DNA of 64,000 bases from JAWWOL01 sp963797535 (GTDB lineage Bacteria > Actinomycetota > Actinomycetes > JAWWOL01), in assembly GCA_963797535.1 (NCBI GenBank), contig CAWCPQ010000001.1, positions 1,488,001 through 1,552,000 of the forward strand, written 5' to 3'. Below are positions 25,349 to 33,367 of this stretch, piece after piece. The translations under genes and the position numbers were made by a program. The first letter of the stretch is position 1; every line of letters starts with the position of its first letter. The notes under the pieces were generated by a model. That model did not search any database. It saw nothing but the letters and a program-made list of their open reading frames with translations, and had not been told where the DNA came from.

Positions 25349-26458
25349 TCAGCGTAGGCCGGGACGGCGGGCAAGTGCAGTGTTCAGCAGCCGGTCCACC
25401 AACGTGGGGTAGTCAACACCGGTGGCCGCCCACATCCGCGGGAACATGGACGCCGGCGTGAATCCGGGCATGGTGTTGACCTCGTTGACCACCAGCCCGT
25501 CCGGCCCGAGGAAGAAGTCCACCCTGGCCAGACCCTCGCAGCCGAGTGCGTCGAAAGCGGCACACGCCATGGCCTGCACCGCGGCAGTCTCGTCGTCCGT
25601 GAGCTTGGCCGGGATGTCGAAGGCCGTCGCCCCGTCGAGATACTTGGCCTCGAAGTCGTAGAACGCGTGGTCGGGATGGACGTGAATCTCCGACGGCAGA
25701 CTCGCCTCGGGACCGTCAGCGCCCTCGAGGACTCCGCACTCGATCTCACGGCCGGCGAGCATCGACTCGATGACCACCTTGGGGTCGGAGCGACGGGCGA
25801 CCTCGATCGCGTCAGCAAGGTCAGCCGGGTCGGACACCTTGGAGATGCCAATGCTGGAGCCACCTCTGGCCGGCTTGACGAACACCGGCCAGGTCAGTCG
25901 TCCGGCGACCCTGGCGAGAACCGTTGCGGGGGCGGACTCCCACTCCCGCGCGGTGACGACCTCGTAGGGACCCACCGGCAGCCCGTGCCCTTCAAGCACC
26001 AGCTTCATGTGCTGCTTGTCCATCGCCGCGGCACTGGCGAAGACTCCCGAACCCACATAGGGAACTCCGGCAAGCTCGAGCAGCCCCTGGAGAGTGCCGT
26101 CCTCGCCGTAGGGCCCGTGCAGCAGGGGGAAGACCACGTCGACGGCAGCGATCCGGTCCGGGCCGGCCGCGGAGCCGAGGGGAACGAGGCCCTGCACTGT
26201 CGGATCGCCCGCCATCACCAGCGGGTCCAGTCCTTCGGCCACGGTGGGCAACCCGTCCCGGTCCCCTGCCGAAGCAGTGAGGGCGGCCGGGGTGTCCGGT
26301 GCCAGCACCCATTGCCCCTGGCGGGTGATCCCAATGGCGATGACGTCGTAGCGGTCGCGGTCGAGAACCTCGAGAACGCTGGCTGCCGAGACGCACGAGA
26401 CCGAGTGCTCGGTGCTGCGGCCCCCGAAGACCAGGCCCACCCGTACCTTGTTCACCAC
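25349..26458 (-). CDS. ddl: D-alanine--D-alanine ligase
   Basis: Makes the D-Ala-D-Ala dipeptide for peptidoglycan. It is 369 residues, ATP-grasp fold. Visible motifs are VFGGRSTEHSVS near the N terminus, FPLLHGPYGEDGTLQG, PVFVKPARGGSSIGI (ATP-binding loop), YDFEAKY and VNEVNTMPGFTPASMFP with catalytic metal ligands. I chose the GTG at 26458 because GAGGA lies 7 nt upstream; the TTG at 26479 has no such site. It follows gpsA by 24 bp in the conserved plsC-gpsA-ddl order. Confidence 0.96.
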   Translation of the reverse strand: MVNKVRVGLVFGGRSTEHSVSCVSAASVLEVLDRDRYDVIAIGITRQGQWVLAPDTPAALTASAGDRDGLPTVAEGLDPLVMAGDPTVQGLVPLGSAAGPDRIAAVDVVFPLLHGPYGEDGTLQGLLELAGVPYVGSGVFASAAAMDKQHMKLVLEGHGLPVGPYEVVTAREWESAPATVLARVAGRLTWPVFVKPARGGSSIGISKVSDPADLADAIEVARRSDPKVVIESMLAGREIECGVLEGADGPEASLPSEIHVHPDHAFYDFEAKYLDGATAFDIPAKLTDDETAAVQAMACAAFDALGCEGLARVDFFLGPDGLVVNEVNTMPGFTPASMFPRMWAATGVDYPTLVDRLLNTALARRPGLR

Positions 26459-26482
26459 TGGCTCGTCCTCACCGTCCAAACC

Positions 26483-27499
26483 CTACCGGGCGGCCTGTCC
26501 GTGCCGTTCGCTCTTGGCCTCGCGCGACATCAGCCGAGCCACCATGTCGCGGGGAGCCATGCCGTCGTGGACGACGGCGACGACGTGCTCGGTGATCGGC
26601 ATCTCGACCCCGTGCTTGTTGGCCAGGTCGAGGATGGATCGCGACGACGTGACCCCTTCGGCGACGGTGTGGAGCTCGCTTTGCAGCTCCGCGAGCGTCC
26701 GGCCGCGACCGAGCGCCTCGCCGACGGAACGGTTCCGGCTGTACGGGGAGGAGCACGTGGCCACCAGGTCACCAAGCCCGGCGAGACCGGAGAACGTGGA
26801 GGCGTCCGCTCCCAGAACAGCGCCAAGCCGGGCGATCTCGGCCAGGCCGCGGGTGATCAGCGACGCAGCAGCGTTGTCACCCAGACCCATGCCGTCCGCC
26901 ATCCCGACAGCGATCGCGATGACGTTCTTGACGGCGCCACCCAGCTCGCAGCCGACGACATCGGTCTGGGTGTAGGGCCGGAAGTAGGCCGTGGTGCAGG
27001 CAGTCTGGAGCTCGCGGGCGTTGTCCTCGTCGACGCAGGCGACCACGCTCGCGGCTGGCAGCCGCCGGGCGATCTCGCCGGACAGGTTGGGGCCGGAGAC
27101 CACGATCAGCCGCTCGTCGGGAACCCCTGCGACCTCGGCCATGACCTCGCTCATGCGCAAAGTGGAACCGAGCTCGACGCCCTTCATCAGACTGACCAGC
27201 AAGGCATTGTCGGGGATCAGGGACCGCCAGCGGAGCAGGTTGTCACGCAACGCTTGCGACGGCACCGCGATGACGACGAACCGGGCGCCGTCGAGGGCCC
27301 GTGACACATCGGCGGTCACCGCAAGGTTGGCCGGCAGTCGTACGCCGGGCAGGTAGTCGGCGTTCTCACCGGACGCGGCGATGGCGTCGGCCAGCTCGAG
27401 ACGGCGGGGACAAAGAACGGTCTCCACGCCCGCATCGGCGAGCACTGCGGCGAAAGCAGTGCCCCAGGAACCCGCGCCCAGCACGGCGGCACGGGTCAC
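26483..27499 (-). CDS. gpsA: Glycerol-3-phosphate dehydrogenase [NAD(P)+]
   Basis: Reduces dihydroxyacetone phosphate to sn-glycerol-3-phosphate for phospholipid synthesis. It is 338 residues with the Rossmann motif AAVLGAGSWGTAFA, SLMKGVE, SGPNLSGEIA and the catalytic Lys region GAVKNVIAIAVGMADG. The GTG at 27499 overlaps the plsC stop (GTGA). Its product is the substrate of the acylation pathway to which the upstream acyltransferase belongs. Confidence 0.96.
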   Translation of the reverse strand: MTRAAVLGAGSWGTAFAAVLADAGVETVLCPRRLELADAIAASGENADYLPGVRLPANLAVTADVSRALDGARFVVIAVPSQALRDNLLRWRSLIPDNALLVSLMKGVELGSTLRMSEVMAEVAGVPDERLIVVSGPNLSGEIARRLPAASVVACVDEDNARELQTACTTAYFRPYTQTDVVGCELGGAVKNVIAIAVGMADGMGLGDNAAASLITRGLAEIARLGAVLGADASTFSGLAGLGDLVATCSSPYSRNRSVGEALGRGRTLAELQSELHTVAEGVTSSRSILDLANKHGVEMPITEHVVAVVHDGMAPRDMVARLMSREAKSERHGQAAR

Positions 27500-28215
27500 G
27501 CTGTTCCCTTTGGCCTCGTCGGGCAGGCCTCGCCGCGCACCTGCTCGAGCTGGTGCGTGATCGCCGACATGACCCGGTCGGTCGCGTCGCGCAAGGACTG
27601 CATCGAATCCCCTTCATCGGTGGCGAGATCCACGGCGGGTCCGACCAGGATCGAGATCCTATGACGTGACCAACCCTGGACAAGCCGGAGCCGCCTGGCC
27701 CTTCCCAGTATCCGGTGTGCCCCCCACTGGGCCACCGGCAGTACCGGTGCGCCCGACATCGCGGCCAGTCTGGCAACTCCCGTACGCGCCTGCATCGGCC
27801 ACATCCCGGCTGCGCGGGTCACCGTGCCCTCGGGGTAGATGACGATGCACTCGCCTGCCTTCAGGGCACGGACGGCCTCGGTCAGGGACATGCCTGCGTC
27901 CGGGGTGTCGCGGTTGACCGGGATCTGCCCCGTGGCCCGCATGATCGGCCCGACGACCGGAGCCTCGAACAGCTCGGACTTTGCCATGAAGCGGGGCCGT
28001 CTGCCGTTGTCCACCAGCAGGTGCGCGACCAGGAAGGGATCGATCACCGAGATGTGGTTGACCGCGATGATCACCCCGCCCTCCGGTGGGATGTGTTCCG
28101 TCCCTTGCCAGCGCGGGGAAGTGAGGCCCACCACGACAGGCCGAAGGAGGGTCTCGATCACGCGGAACGGCCAGACCGGCGGCACCTGCCACTGTTGCGC
28201 CGAGCGCGAGCTCAC
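27496..28215 (-). CDS. plsC: 1-acyl-sn-glycerol-3-phosphate acyltransferase (PlsC family)
   Basis: Acylates lysophosphatidic acid to phosphatidic acid at the membrane. The 239-residue protein has the catalytic HX4D motif in AVNHISVIDPFL, FMAKSELFEAPVVG and the YPEGT motif (IVIYPEGTVTRAAG). It is the first gene of plsC-gpsA-ddl and is divergent from a small OB-fold-like gene. Confidence 0.93.
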   Translation of the reverse strand: MSSRSAQQWQVPPVWPFRVIETLLRPVVVGLTSPRWQGTEHIPPEGGVIIAVNHISVIDPFLVAHLLVDNGRRPRFMAKSELFEAPVVGPIMRATGQIPVNRDTPDAGMSLTEAVRALKAGECIVIYPEGTVTRAAGMWPMQARTGVARLAAMSGAPVLPVAQWGAHRILGRARRLRLVQGWSRHRISILVGPAVDLATDEGDSMQSLRDATDRVMSAITHQLEQVRGEACPTRPKGTA

Positions 28216-28225
28216 CGGCGCCCGC

Positions 28226-28231
28226 TAAAGT
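28226..28231 (+). promoter_or_regulatory. -10 element of a probable leaderless promoter
   Basis: TAAAGT lies exactly 7 nt before the GTG at 28239. In actinobacteria a TAnnnT box at this distance from GTG/ATG commonly marks a leaderless transcript. It decides the start of the next gene. Confidence 0.55.
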
Positions 28232-28238
28232 GGCCGGC

Positions 28239-28457
28239 GTGCAGGCGACAGTGGCGAGCTGGTCCGGAACGACGCGCGGTGGCAGCGTGCTGCTGGACGA
28301 CGGGTCGATGCTCGACTTCGATCATGCGGTGTTCGACGCCTCCGGGCTGCGACTGCTGCGTTTCGGCCAGAGGGTACGGATCCGGGTGAGCGAAGCCGAC
28401 GGCCGCATCACCGCGATGACCATTGCTACTTTGCCATGGCCCGACCAGAACAGCTGA
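28239..28457 (+). CDS. Small cold-shock/OB-fold-like protein (72 aa)
   Basis: A 72-residue protein reading VQATVASWSGTTRGGSVLLDDG, with FDHAVFDASGLRLLRFGQRVRI following. The pattern of short beta strands resembles a cold-shock-type OB fold, but the RNA-binding aromatic motifs of true CspA are missing, so nucleic-acid binding is only inferred. The GTG at 28239 is chosen over the GTG at 28230 because of a -10 box 7 nt upstream. It ends at a hairpin shared with the HU gene. Confidence 0.7.
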   Translation: MQATVASWSGTTRGGSVLLDDGSMLDFDHAVFDASGLRLLRFGQRVRIRVSEADGRITAMTIATLPWPDQNS

Positions 28458-28474
28458 CCGGCGCCGAACGAGAC

Positions 28475-28505
28475 GAGCCGGCCACCTGCAACAGGTGACC
28501 GGCTC
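28475..28505. terminator. Bidirectional terminator between the OB-fold gene and HU
   Basis: A 14-bp stem (28475-28488 with 28492-28505, one mismatch) around a CAA loop in the 74-bp gap between convergent genes. No long T run follows on either side, so termination strength is uncertain. Confidence 0.6.
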
Positions 28506-28531
28506 GACGCGAATCGGGAATGCTTGCTGGC

Positions 28532-29299
28532 TCAGGCCTTCTTGGCCGGGGCCTTGCGGGCGGGAGCCTTCTTGGCCGGAGCCTTGGCGACAACCTTGGC
28601 GGGAGCCTTGACCGCGGCCTTCTTGGCCGGAGCCTTGGCGATCACCTTGACCGGAGCCTTCTTGGCCGGAGCCTTGGCGACAACCTTGACCGGAGCCTTG
28701 ACCGGAGCCTTCTTGGCCGGAGCCTTGGCTACGACCTTGACCGCGGCCTTCTTGGCCGGGGCCTTCTTGACCGGGGCCTTGGTGGCCAGGGTCTTGGCGG
28801 CGGCCTTCTTGACCGCCGGCGACTTGGCCGGGGTCTTGGTGGCCAGGGTCTTGGCAGCCGCCTTCCTGGCCGGAGCCTTGGCAACGACCTTGACCGGAGC
28901 CTTGACCGGAGCCTTCTTGGCCGCAGCCTTCCTGATCGCGGGGGCCTTGGCCGCCGGAGCCTTCTTGGCCACGGGTGCCTTGACGGCCTTGACCGCAACC
29001 GGCTTCGGAAGCGGTGCAAGCTTCTTTGCTCCGCTCACAACCTCCTTGAAGCCTGCGCCGGGCCGGAACTTCGGCACAGCAGTCTTCTTGATCCGAACCG
29101 GAGCACCGGTTGCGGGGTTGCGCGCCATACGAGCGTTGCGGACCTGCTTTTCGAAGACGCCGAAGCCGGCGATGGCAACCTTTTCGCCCTTGGCAACGGC
29201 GCGGGTGATGGTGTCGACGACCGCCTCTACTGCTGCTGCAGCGGCCTTCTTGTCACCGAGACGCTCGGTGATGGCGTCGATCAGCTCGGACTTATTCAC
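28532..29299 (-). CDS. hup: HU-family nucleoid protein with long Lys/Ala/Pro tail
   Basis: A histone-like DNA-binding protein, 255 residues. Residues 1-95 are the HU domain: NKSELIDAITERLGDKKAAA, GFGVFEKQVRNARMARNPATG and KKTAVPKFRPG. The rest is a low-complexity tail built from KKAPAK, KVVAKAP and AAKTLATK units, like HupB of mycobacteria and HupS of streptomycetes. The tail increases DNA affinity and compaction in studied homologues. The GTG at 29299 follows GGAGG by 7 nt. The near-identical DNA repeats at 28540-28960 are the coding basis of this tail and could recombine. Confidence 0.95.
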   Translation of the reverse strand: MNKSELIDAITERLGDKKAAAAAVEAVVDTITRAVAKGEKVAIAGFGVFEKQVRNARMARNPATGAPVRIKKTAVPKFRPGAGFKEVVSGAKKLAPLPKPVAVKAVKAPVAKKAPAAKAPAIRKAAAKKAPVKAPVKVVAKAPARKAAAKTLATKTPAKSPAVKKAAAKTLATKAPVKKAPAKKAAVKVVAKAPAKKAPVKAPVKVVAKAPAKKAPVKVIAKAPAKKAAVKAPAKVVAKAPAKKAPARKAPAKKA

Positions 29300-29484
29300 T
29301 GCCCATCCTCCGTCGACCGCGTCGAGGCACGATGCATCGACATGATTCGTCACGCTAAGCGCAGAACGGCGCAAGAACAATGACCGCCACGCGTTTTTTC
29401 CTTGTGTCGTGGCGATTTTTGTGTGCCAGGCGTAGTTCTGACCCACAAATCGGCGACAAGTGCTTGCCGGACAAGGGATTGAGG

Positions 29485-29500
29485 GACCCCACTCGGGGTC
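29485..29500 (-). terminator. Weak hairpin downstream of the methyltransferase gene
   Basis: GACCCC and GGGGTC form a 6-bp stem with a 4-nt loop 10 bp past the stop of the methyltransferase. There is no T run, so this may be only a weak terminator. The rest of 29300-29509 is the HU upstream region. Confidence 0.35.
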
Positions 29501-29509
29501 ACCATCTGC

Positions 29510-30256
29510 CTATCGGCGTCTGGCCGTGACCTCGAGCCGAACGTAGTCGACCACGCCTCCGGGCAGACGCGAAGCCAGCTGAGCGCTCAGTTCTGCCCGC
29601 TCCTCGGGCGACTTCGCCGCGCTGTGACGCCCGAGAACGACCGTTTCCAGATAGCCCTGAAGCTCCTCGGGACGGGCGAAGGTCACGGGTGCCGGGCGCA
29701 GACTGGCCGAAACGTCAGTGAATCCGGCGTGCTCGAGCCGCTTCTTCGTCGCCTCCGCCGTCGCGAAGTTCCACTTCTCGTCGTCGGCAAGTCCCAGGTC
29801 CGCCAGGGCGGCTGAGACCGCCGCGATGTTGCCGAAACCACCCCACTCACCCGAGAACCTCGCTCCGGGCGTCAAACTCGCGGCCAGCCAGGCGAACACC
29901 CGGTCGTGGTCCGGCAGCCAGTGCAGGCCGGCCACCGACATGGCCGCGTCACAGGGATCGGCCAGCGGCTCCGCATCACGCAGGTCGAGCCGCACCAGCT
30001 CCACCCGGTCGTCATAAGCTGCGAGCCGATCCCGCGAGGCACCGAGCATCGCCAACGAGGCGTCAACGCCCACGATGGTCAGCCCCGGGTGCGTCTCCAG
30101 CAGCAGCAGGGCATCCCGTCCGGTGCCGCAGCACATGTCGAGCACGCGCCGCGCACCGGTCAGTGGGAGCCGCCGGACAACGCCCTCGCCCCAAGCCAGG
30201 TGGGGCAGGGGAAGCGAGTCGTACCGATGGGCATCCCAGTCGTGGGTAGGGCTCAT
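29510..30256 (-). CDS. SAM-dependent methyltransferase (Tam-like)
   Basis: A 248-residue class I methyltransferase. The SAM motif VLDMCCGTGRDALLLLE, the acidic residue GVDASLAML and SVAGLHWLPD resemble trans-aconitate 2-methyltransferases and related enzymes. The substrate is not certain. Its ATG at 30256 overlaps the leuD stop (ATGA), which implies coupling to leuD. Aconitate-like by-products of isomerase chemistry would be a natural substrate, but that is inference. Confidence 0.85.
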   Translation of the reverse strand: MSPTHDWDAHRYDSLPLPHLAWGEGVVRRLPLTGARRVLDMCCGTGRDALLLLETHPGLTIVGVDASLAMLGASRDRLAAYDDRVELVRLDLRDAEPLADPCDAAMSVAGLHWLPDHDRVFAWLAASLTPGARFSGEWGGFGNIAAVSAALADLGLADDEKWNFATAEATKKRLEHAGFTDVSASLRPAPVTFARPEELQGYLETVVLGRHSAAKSPEERAELSAQLASRLPGGVVDYVRLEVTARRR

Positions 30257-30846
30257 GCGACGAGCGTACGCGGCTTCCAGCTCGGTCGCCGACCCTCGAA
30301 GGCGGTGATCTCGTCGGCGTGACGCAGTGTCAGTCCGATGTCGTCGAGGCCCTCCATCAGCCGCCAGCGGGTGTAGTCGTCGATCTCGAACGGGACCACC
30401 AGATCGCCTGCCGTGACCTGCTTGTGGTCGAGGTCGACGGTGATCTCGAGGCTGGGGTCGGCCTCGACCGCAGCCATCAAAGTCTCGACGACGTCCTCCG
30501 GCAGCTGCACCGGCAGGAGGCCGCCCTTGAGGGAGTTGCCCCTGAAGATGTCAGCAAACCTCGGCGAGATCACCGTACGGAAGCCGAAGTTCTGCAGGGC
30601 CCACACGGCGTGCTCACGGCTGGATCCGGTGCCGAAGTCGGGGCCGGCCAGCAGGACCGTGACGCCGGCGTACTGCGGCTGGTTGAGGACGAAGTCGGGA
30701 TCACTGCGCCAAGCGGCAAAAAGGCCGTCCTCGAAACCGCTGCGGGTGACCCGCTTGAGGTAGGACGCCGGGATGATCTGGTCGGTGTCGACGTTGCTCC
30801 GCCGCAGCGGCACAGCGCGACCGGTGTGGGTGACGAACGTGTCCAT
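30253..30846 (-). CDS. leuD: 3-isopropylmalate dehydratase small subunit
   Basis: The small subunit of isopropylmalate isomerase, 197 residues. SNVDTDQIIPASYLKRV and GPDFGTGSSREHAVWAL are the substrate-binding signatures. It follows leuC by 11 bp. Together they isomerise 2-isopropylmalate for leucine, and in organisms with CimA also citramalate for isoleucine. Confidence 0.97.
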   Translation of the reverse strand: MDTFVTHTGRAVPLRRSNVDTDQIIPASYLKRVTRSGFEDGLFAAWRSDPDFVLNQPQYAGVTVLLAGPDFGTGSSREHAVWALQNFGFRTVISPRFADIFRGNSLKGGLLPVQLPEDVVETLMAAVEADPSLEITVDLDHKQVTAGDLVVPFEIDDYTRWRLMEGLDDIGLTLRHADEITAFEGRRPSWKPRTLVA

Positions 30847-30857
30847 GGTCGTTCCTC

Positions 30858-32258
30858 TCAGCTCAGGTCACTGGGCGCGGTCAGCTTGCCGGTCACTGCT
30901 GTCGCGGCAGCCACACCGGGCGAGACCAGGTGGGTACGGCCGCCGGGGCCTTGTCGCCCCTCGAAGTTGCGGTTGGACGTCGAGGCGCTGCGCTCGCCGG
31001 GGGACAACGTGTCGGGGTTCATGCCCAGACACATCGAGCAACCAGCCTGCCGCCACTCGGCACCGGCGTCGATGAACACCTTGTCGAGACCCTCGGCCTC
31101 GGCCTGCAGCCGCACGAGAACCGATCCGGGGACAACGAGAACCCTTACGTTTTCGGCAACCTTGCGGTCGCGCCACACGTCGGCCACGACCCGCAGGTCC
31201 TCGATCCGGCCATTGGTGCAGGACCCGATGAAAACGGTGTCGACGGGGATCTGCGTCATCGGCGTGCCCGCCGTCAGATCCATGTAGGTCAGTGCCCGCT
31301 CGGCCGCGGCGCGCTCGGAGGCGTCAGCGAAGTCGGTCGGGAACGGCACGGTGCTCGACAGAGGCACACCCTGGCCGGGGTTGGTTCCCCAGGTGACGAA
31401 GGGAGCCAGCTCGGACGCGTCGATCACGACCTCCTTGTCGAAGACCGCGTCGTCGTCGGTGTGCAGGGTGCTCCAGTAGGCAACAGCCTCGTCCCAGTCG
31501 GCGGCCGAGGGCGCGTGCTGGCGGCCCTTGAGATAGGCGAACGTGGTCTCGTCGGGGGCGATCATGCCCGCCCTGGCGCCGGCCTCGATCGACATGTTGC
31601 AGACCGTCATGCGGCCCTCCATCGACAGCTGGCGCACTGCTTCGCCGCGGTACTCGATGATGTAGCCCTGACCGCCACCGGTGCCGATCCGCGCGATGAT
31701 CGCCAGGACGAGGTCCTTGGCAGTCACCCCGGCTGGCAGCGGACCCTCGACGGTGACCGCCATCGTCTTCGGCCGCACCAGCGGCAGAGTCTGGGTGGCC
31801 AGCACGTGCTCGACCTCGCTGGTGCCGATGCCGAATGCCAGCGCACCAAAAGCACCATGGGTGGAGGTGTGCGAGTCACCGCAGACCACCGTGACTCCCG
31901 GCTGCGTCAGGCCGAGCTGCGGGCCGACGACGTGGACGATGCCCTGGTCCTTGTTACCGAGGGAGTAGAGCCGGACGCCGAACTCCTCGCAGTTGCGGCG
32001 CAGCGTGTCGACCTGGGTGCGCGACACCGGGTCGGCGATCGGCTGGTCGATGTCGAGCGTCGGGACGTTGTGGTCCTCGGTCGCGAGGGTGAGGTCGGGT
32101 CGGCGCACCCGCCGGCCGGTCAGGCGCAGACCGTCGAACGCCTGGGGACTCGTCACCTCGTGGATGAGGTGCAGGTCGATGTAGAGGAGGTCGGGCTCTC
32201 CCTCCGTACGACGGACGACGTGGTCGTCCCAAACTTTCTCCGCCAACGTGCGACCCAT
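30858..32258 (-). CDS. leuC: 3-isopropylmalate dehydratase large subunit
   Basis: The large, iron-sulfur-containing subunit, 466 residues. Cluster ligands are visible in FIGSCTNGR and in CSMCLGMNPD, and GDSHTSTHGAFGALAFGIG is an aconitase-family signature. The ATG at 32258 is preceded by AGGGGCAGG. It is divergent from ndgR, with an operator-like palindrome in between. Confidence 0.97.
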   Translation of the reverse strand: MGRTLAEKVWDDHVVRRTEGEPDLLYIDLHLIHEVTSPQAFDGLRLTGRRVRRPDLTLATEDHNVPTLDIDQPIADPVSRTQVDTLRRNCEEFGVRLYSLGNKDQGIVHVVGPQLGLTQPGVTVVCGDSHTSTHGAFGALAFGIGTSEVEHVLATQTLPLVRPKTMAVTVEGPLPAGVTAKDLVLAIIARIGTGGGQGYIIEYRGEAVRQLSMEGRMTVCNMSIEAGARAGMIAPDETTFAYLKGRQHAPSAADWDEAVAYWSTLHTDDDAVFDKEVVIDASELAPFVTWGTNPGQGVPLSSTVPFPTDFADASERAAAERALTYMDLTAGTPMTQIPVDTVFIGSCTNGRIEDLRVVADVWRDRKVAENVRVLVVPGSVLVRLQAEAEGLDKVFIDAGAEWRQAGCSMCLGMNPDTLSPGERSASTSNRNFEGRQGPGGRTHLVSPGVAAATAVTGKLTAPSDLS

Positions 32259-32288
32259 GACCTGCCCCTTTCCTGCTCACGACTTGCA

Positions 32289-32303
32289 TCTCAGGTGCTG
32301 AGA
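32289..32303. promoter_or_regulatory. Palindromic operator candidate between leuC and ndgR
   Basis: TCTCAG-GTG-CTGAGA is a perfect 6-bp inverted repeat with a 3-nt centre in the 60-bp divergent space. CAATATTG (32307-32314) follows it. IclR-family regulators of the NdgR/LtbR group control adjacent leuCD through sites here, so this is the likely binding site. Confidence 0.6.
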
Positions 32304-32318
32304 CGGCAATATTGCGAT

Positions 32319-33041
32319 ATGGACAACTCTAGCGGCGTCGGCGTACTTGACAAGGCTGTTCTCGTTTTGACCTGTCTCGAGGGTGGTCCGACCAGCCTCG
32401 CGGGACTGGTGGCGAGGACGGGACTGTCCCGCCCGACCGCCCACCGACTGGCAGTGGCGCTCGAGCATCACCGGATGGTTTCCCGTGACGCACAAGGTCG
32501 TTTCGTGCTCGGGCCCCGGCTGCGCGAGCTCGCACTCGCTGCGCCAGGCGACCTGCTGCTCCAAGCGGCGCCGGTGGTCCTGGCTCGACTGCGCGACATC
32601 ACCGGCGAGAGTGCCCAGCTCTACCGCCGCGAGGGCAACCAGCGCCGGTGCATCGCCGCGGCGGAGCGGGCCAGCGGGCTGCGCGACACCGTGCCGGTCG
32701 GCTCGACCCTGTCCATGGGGGCCGGTTCCGCGGCCCAGATCCTGCTGGCGTGGGAGCCGCGCCAGGCCGCCTCCGGGGTGCTCGAGAACGCGGCCTTCAC
32801 CCCGGCAGCACTGTCCGGCGTACGCAAGCGCGGCTGGGCCCAGAGCGTGGCGGAGCGCGAGCCCGGCGTCGCCTCGGTCTCGGCTGCCGTGCACGCAGCC
32901 GACGGGACGGTGGTCGCCGCGATCTCGGTCTCCGGACCGATCGAGCGGCTCACCCGGACGCCGGGAAAGCTGCACGCACAGGCCGTTGTCGCGGCCGGAG
33001 CGGCGCTGTCGCGAGCTCTCGCCCCCAGCCAGACCAGCTGA
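32319..33041 (+). CDS. ndgR: IclR-family regulator (NdgR/LtbR-type)
   Basis: A 240-residue regulator of amino acid metabolism. The winged helix-turn-helix is in TSLAGLVARTGLSRPTAHRL (about residues 26-45), followed by the IclR effector domain with ESAQLYRREGNQRRCIAAAE and GVASVSAAVHAADGTVVAAIS. Divergent position to leuCD is the hallmark of NdgR, which represses or activates leuCD and responds to amino acids. The ATG at 32319 is used; the DNA region before it has no strong ribosome site, so a leaderless message is possible. Confidence 0.92.
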   Translation: MDNSSGVGVLDKAVLVLTCLEGGPTSLAGLVARTGLSRPTAHRLAVALEHHRMVSRDAQGRFVLGPRLRELALAAPGDLLLQAAPVVLARLRDITGESAQLYRREGNQRRCIAAAERASGLRDTVPVGSTLSMGAGSAAQILLAWEPRQAASGVLENAAFTPAALSGVRKRGWAQSVAEREPGVASVSAAVHAADGTVVAAISVSGPIERLTRTPGKLHAQAVVAAGAALSRALAPSQTS

Positions 33042-33126
33042 TCTGTTGCATCGGGATGGCGGGATCGGCCAAGTTGCGGGATGGTGAGACGTCACGCCGC
33101 ACGCCCGCTGGTGAGAGGGGTTGCCC

Positions 33127-33330
33127 ATGCGCCATCTGTCGGTCGTGCCGGCTCAGCCCATAGAGGTCGAACCGGTTGCCTTCGTTCCCGTCCGGCTCCT
33201 GCTCGCCGCCTCTGGCCGCTGCTCCTGCGACGAGTGCTGCCGAGCCGCTGTGACCACGCCACCGGCGCCCGTACGAGCCGCCCGCGGCGCCAACCGGCCA
33301 ACGGTTCGCAGGCTGCACCGGCTGAGCTGA
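33127..33330 (+). CDS. Cys-cluster microprotein (67 aa), function unknown
   Basis: A 67-residue ORF with a good ribosome site (GAGAGGGG, 6 nt before the ATG at 33127). The N-terminal half is Val/Pro-rich and hydrophobic. The centre holds GRCSCDECCRAA, four cysteines within six residues. The C-terminal part is basic and ends RRLHRLS. It could be a metal-binding peptide or a modified peptide precursor, but no modification enzymes are near. It sits between ndgR and a YrhK-like membrane protein gene. It may also be a chance ORF. Confidence 0.45.
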   Translation: MRHLSVVPAQPIEVEPVAFVPVRLLLAASGRCSCDECCRAAVTTPPAPVRAARGANRPTVRRLHRLS

Positions 33331-33367
33331 CCCAGGGACCGGACCCGCGCCTGGATAGCGTAGGACT

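Noticed and set aside
28540..28960. Tandem repeats as a CRISPR array or minisatellite
   Set aside because: The repeats are in frame and encode the known Lys/Ala/Pro tail type of actinobacterial HU; there are no unique spacers.
30930..32318. In-frame upstream extension of ndgR over leuC
   Set aside because: The extension is antisense to leuC and shows no homology; NdgR homology begins at the ATG at 32319.
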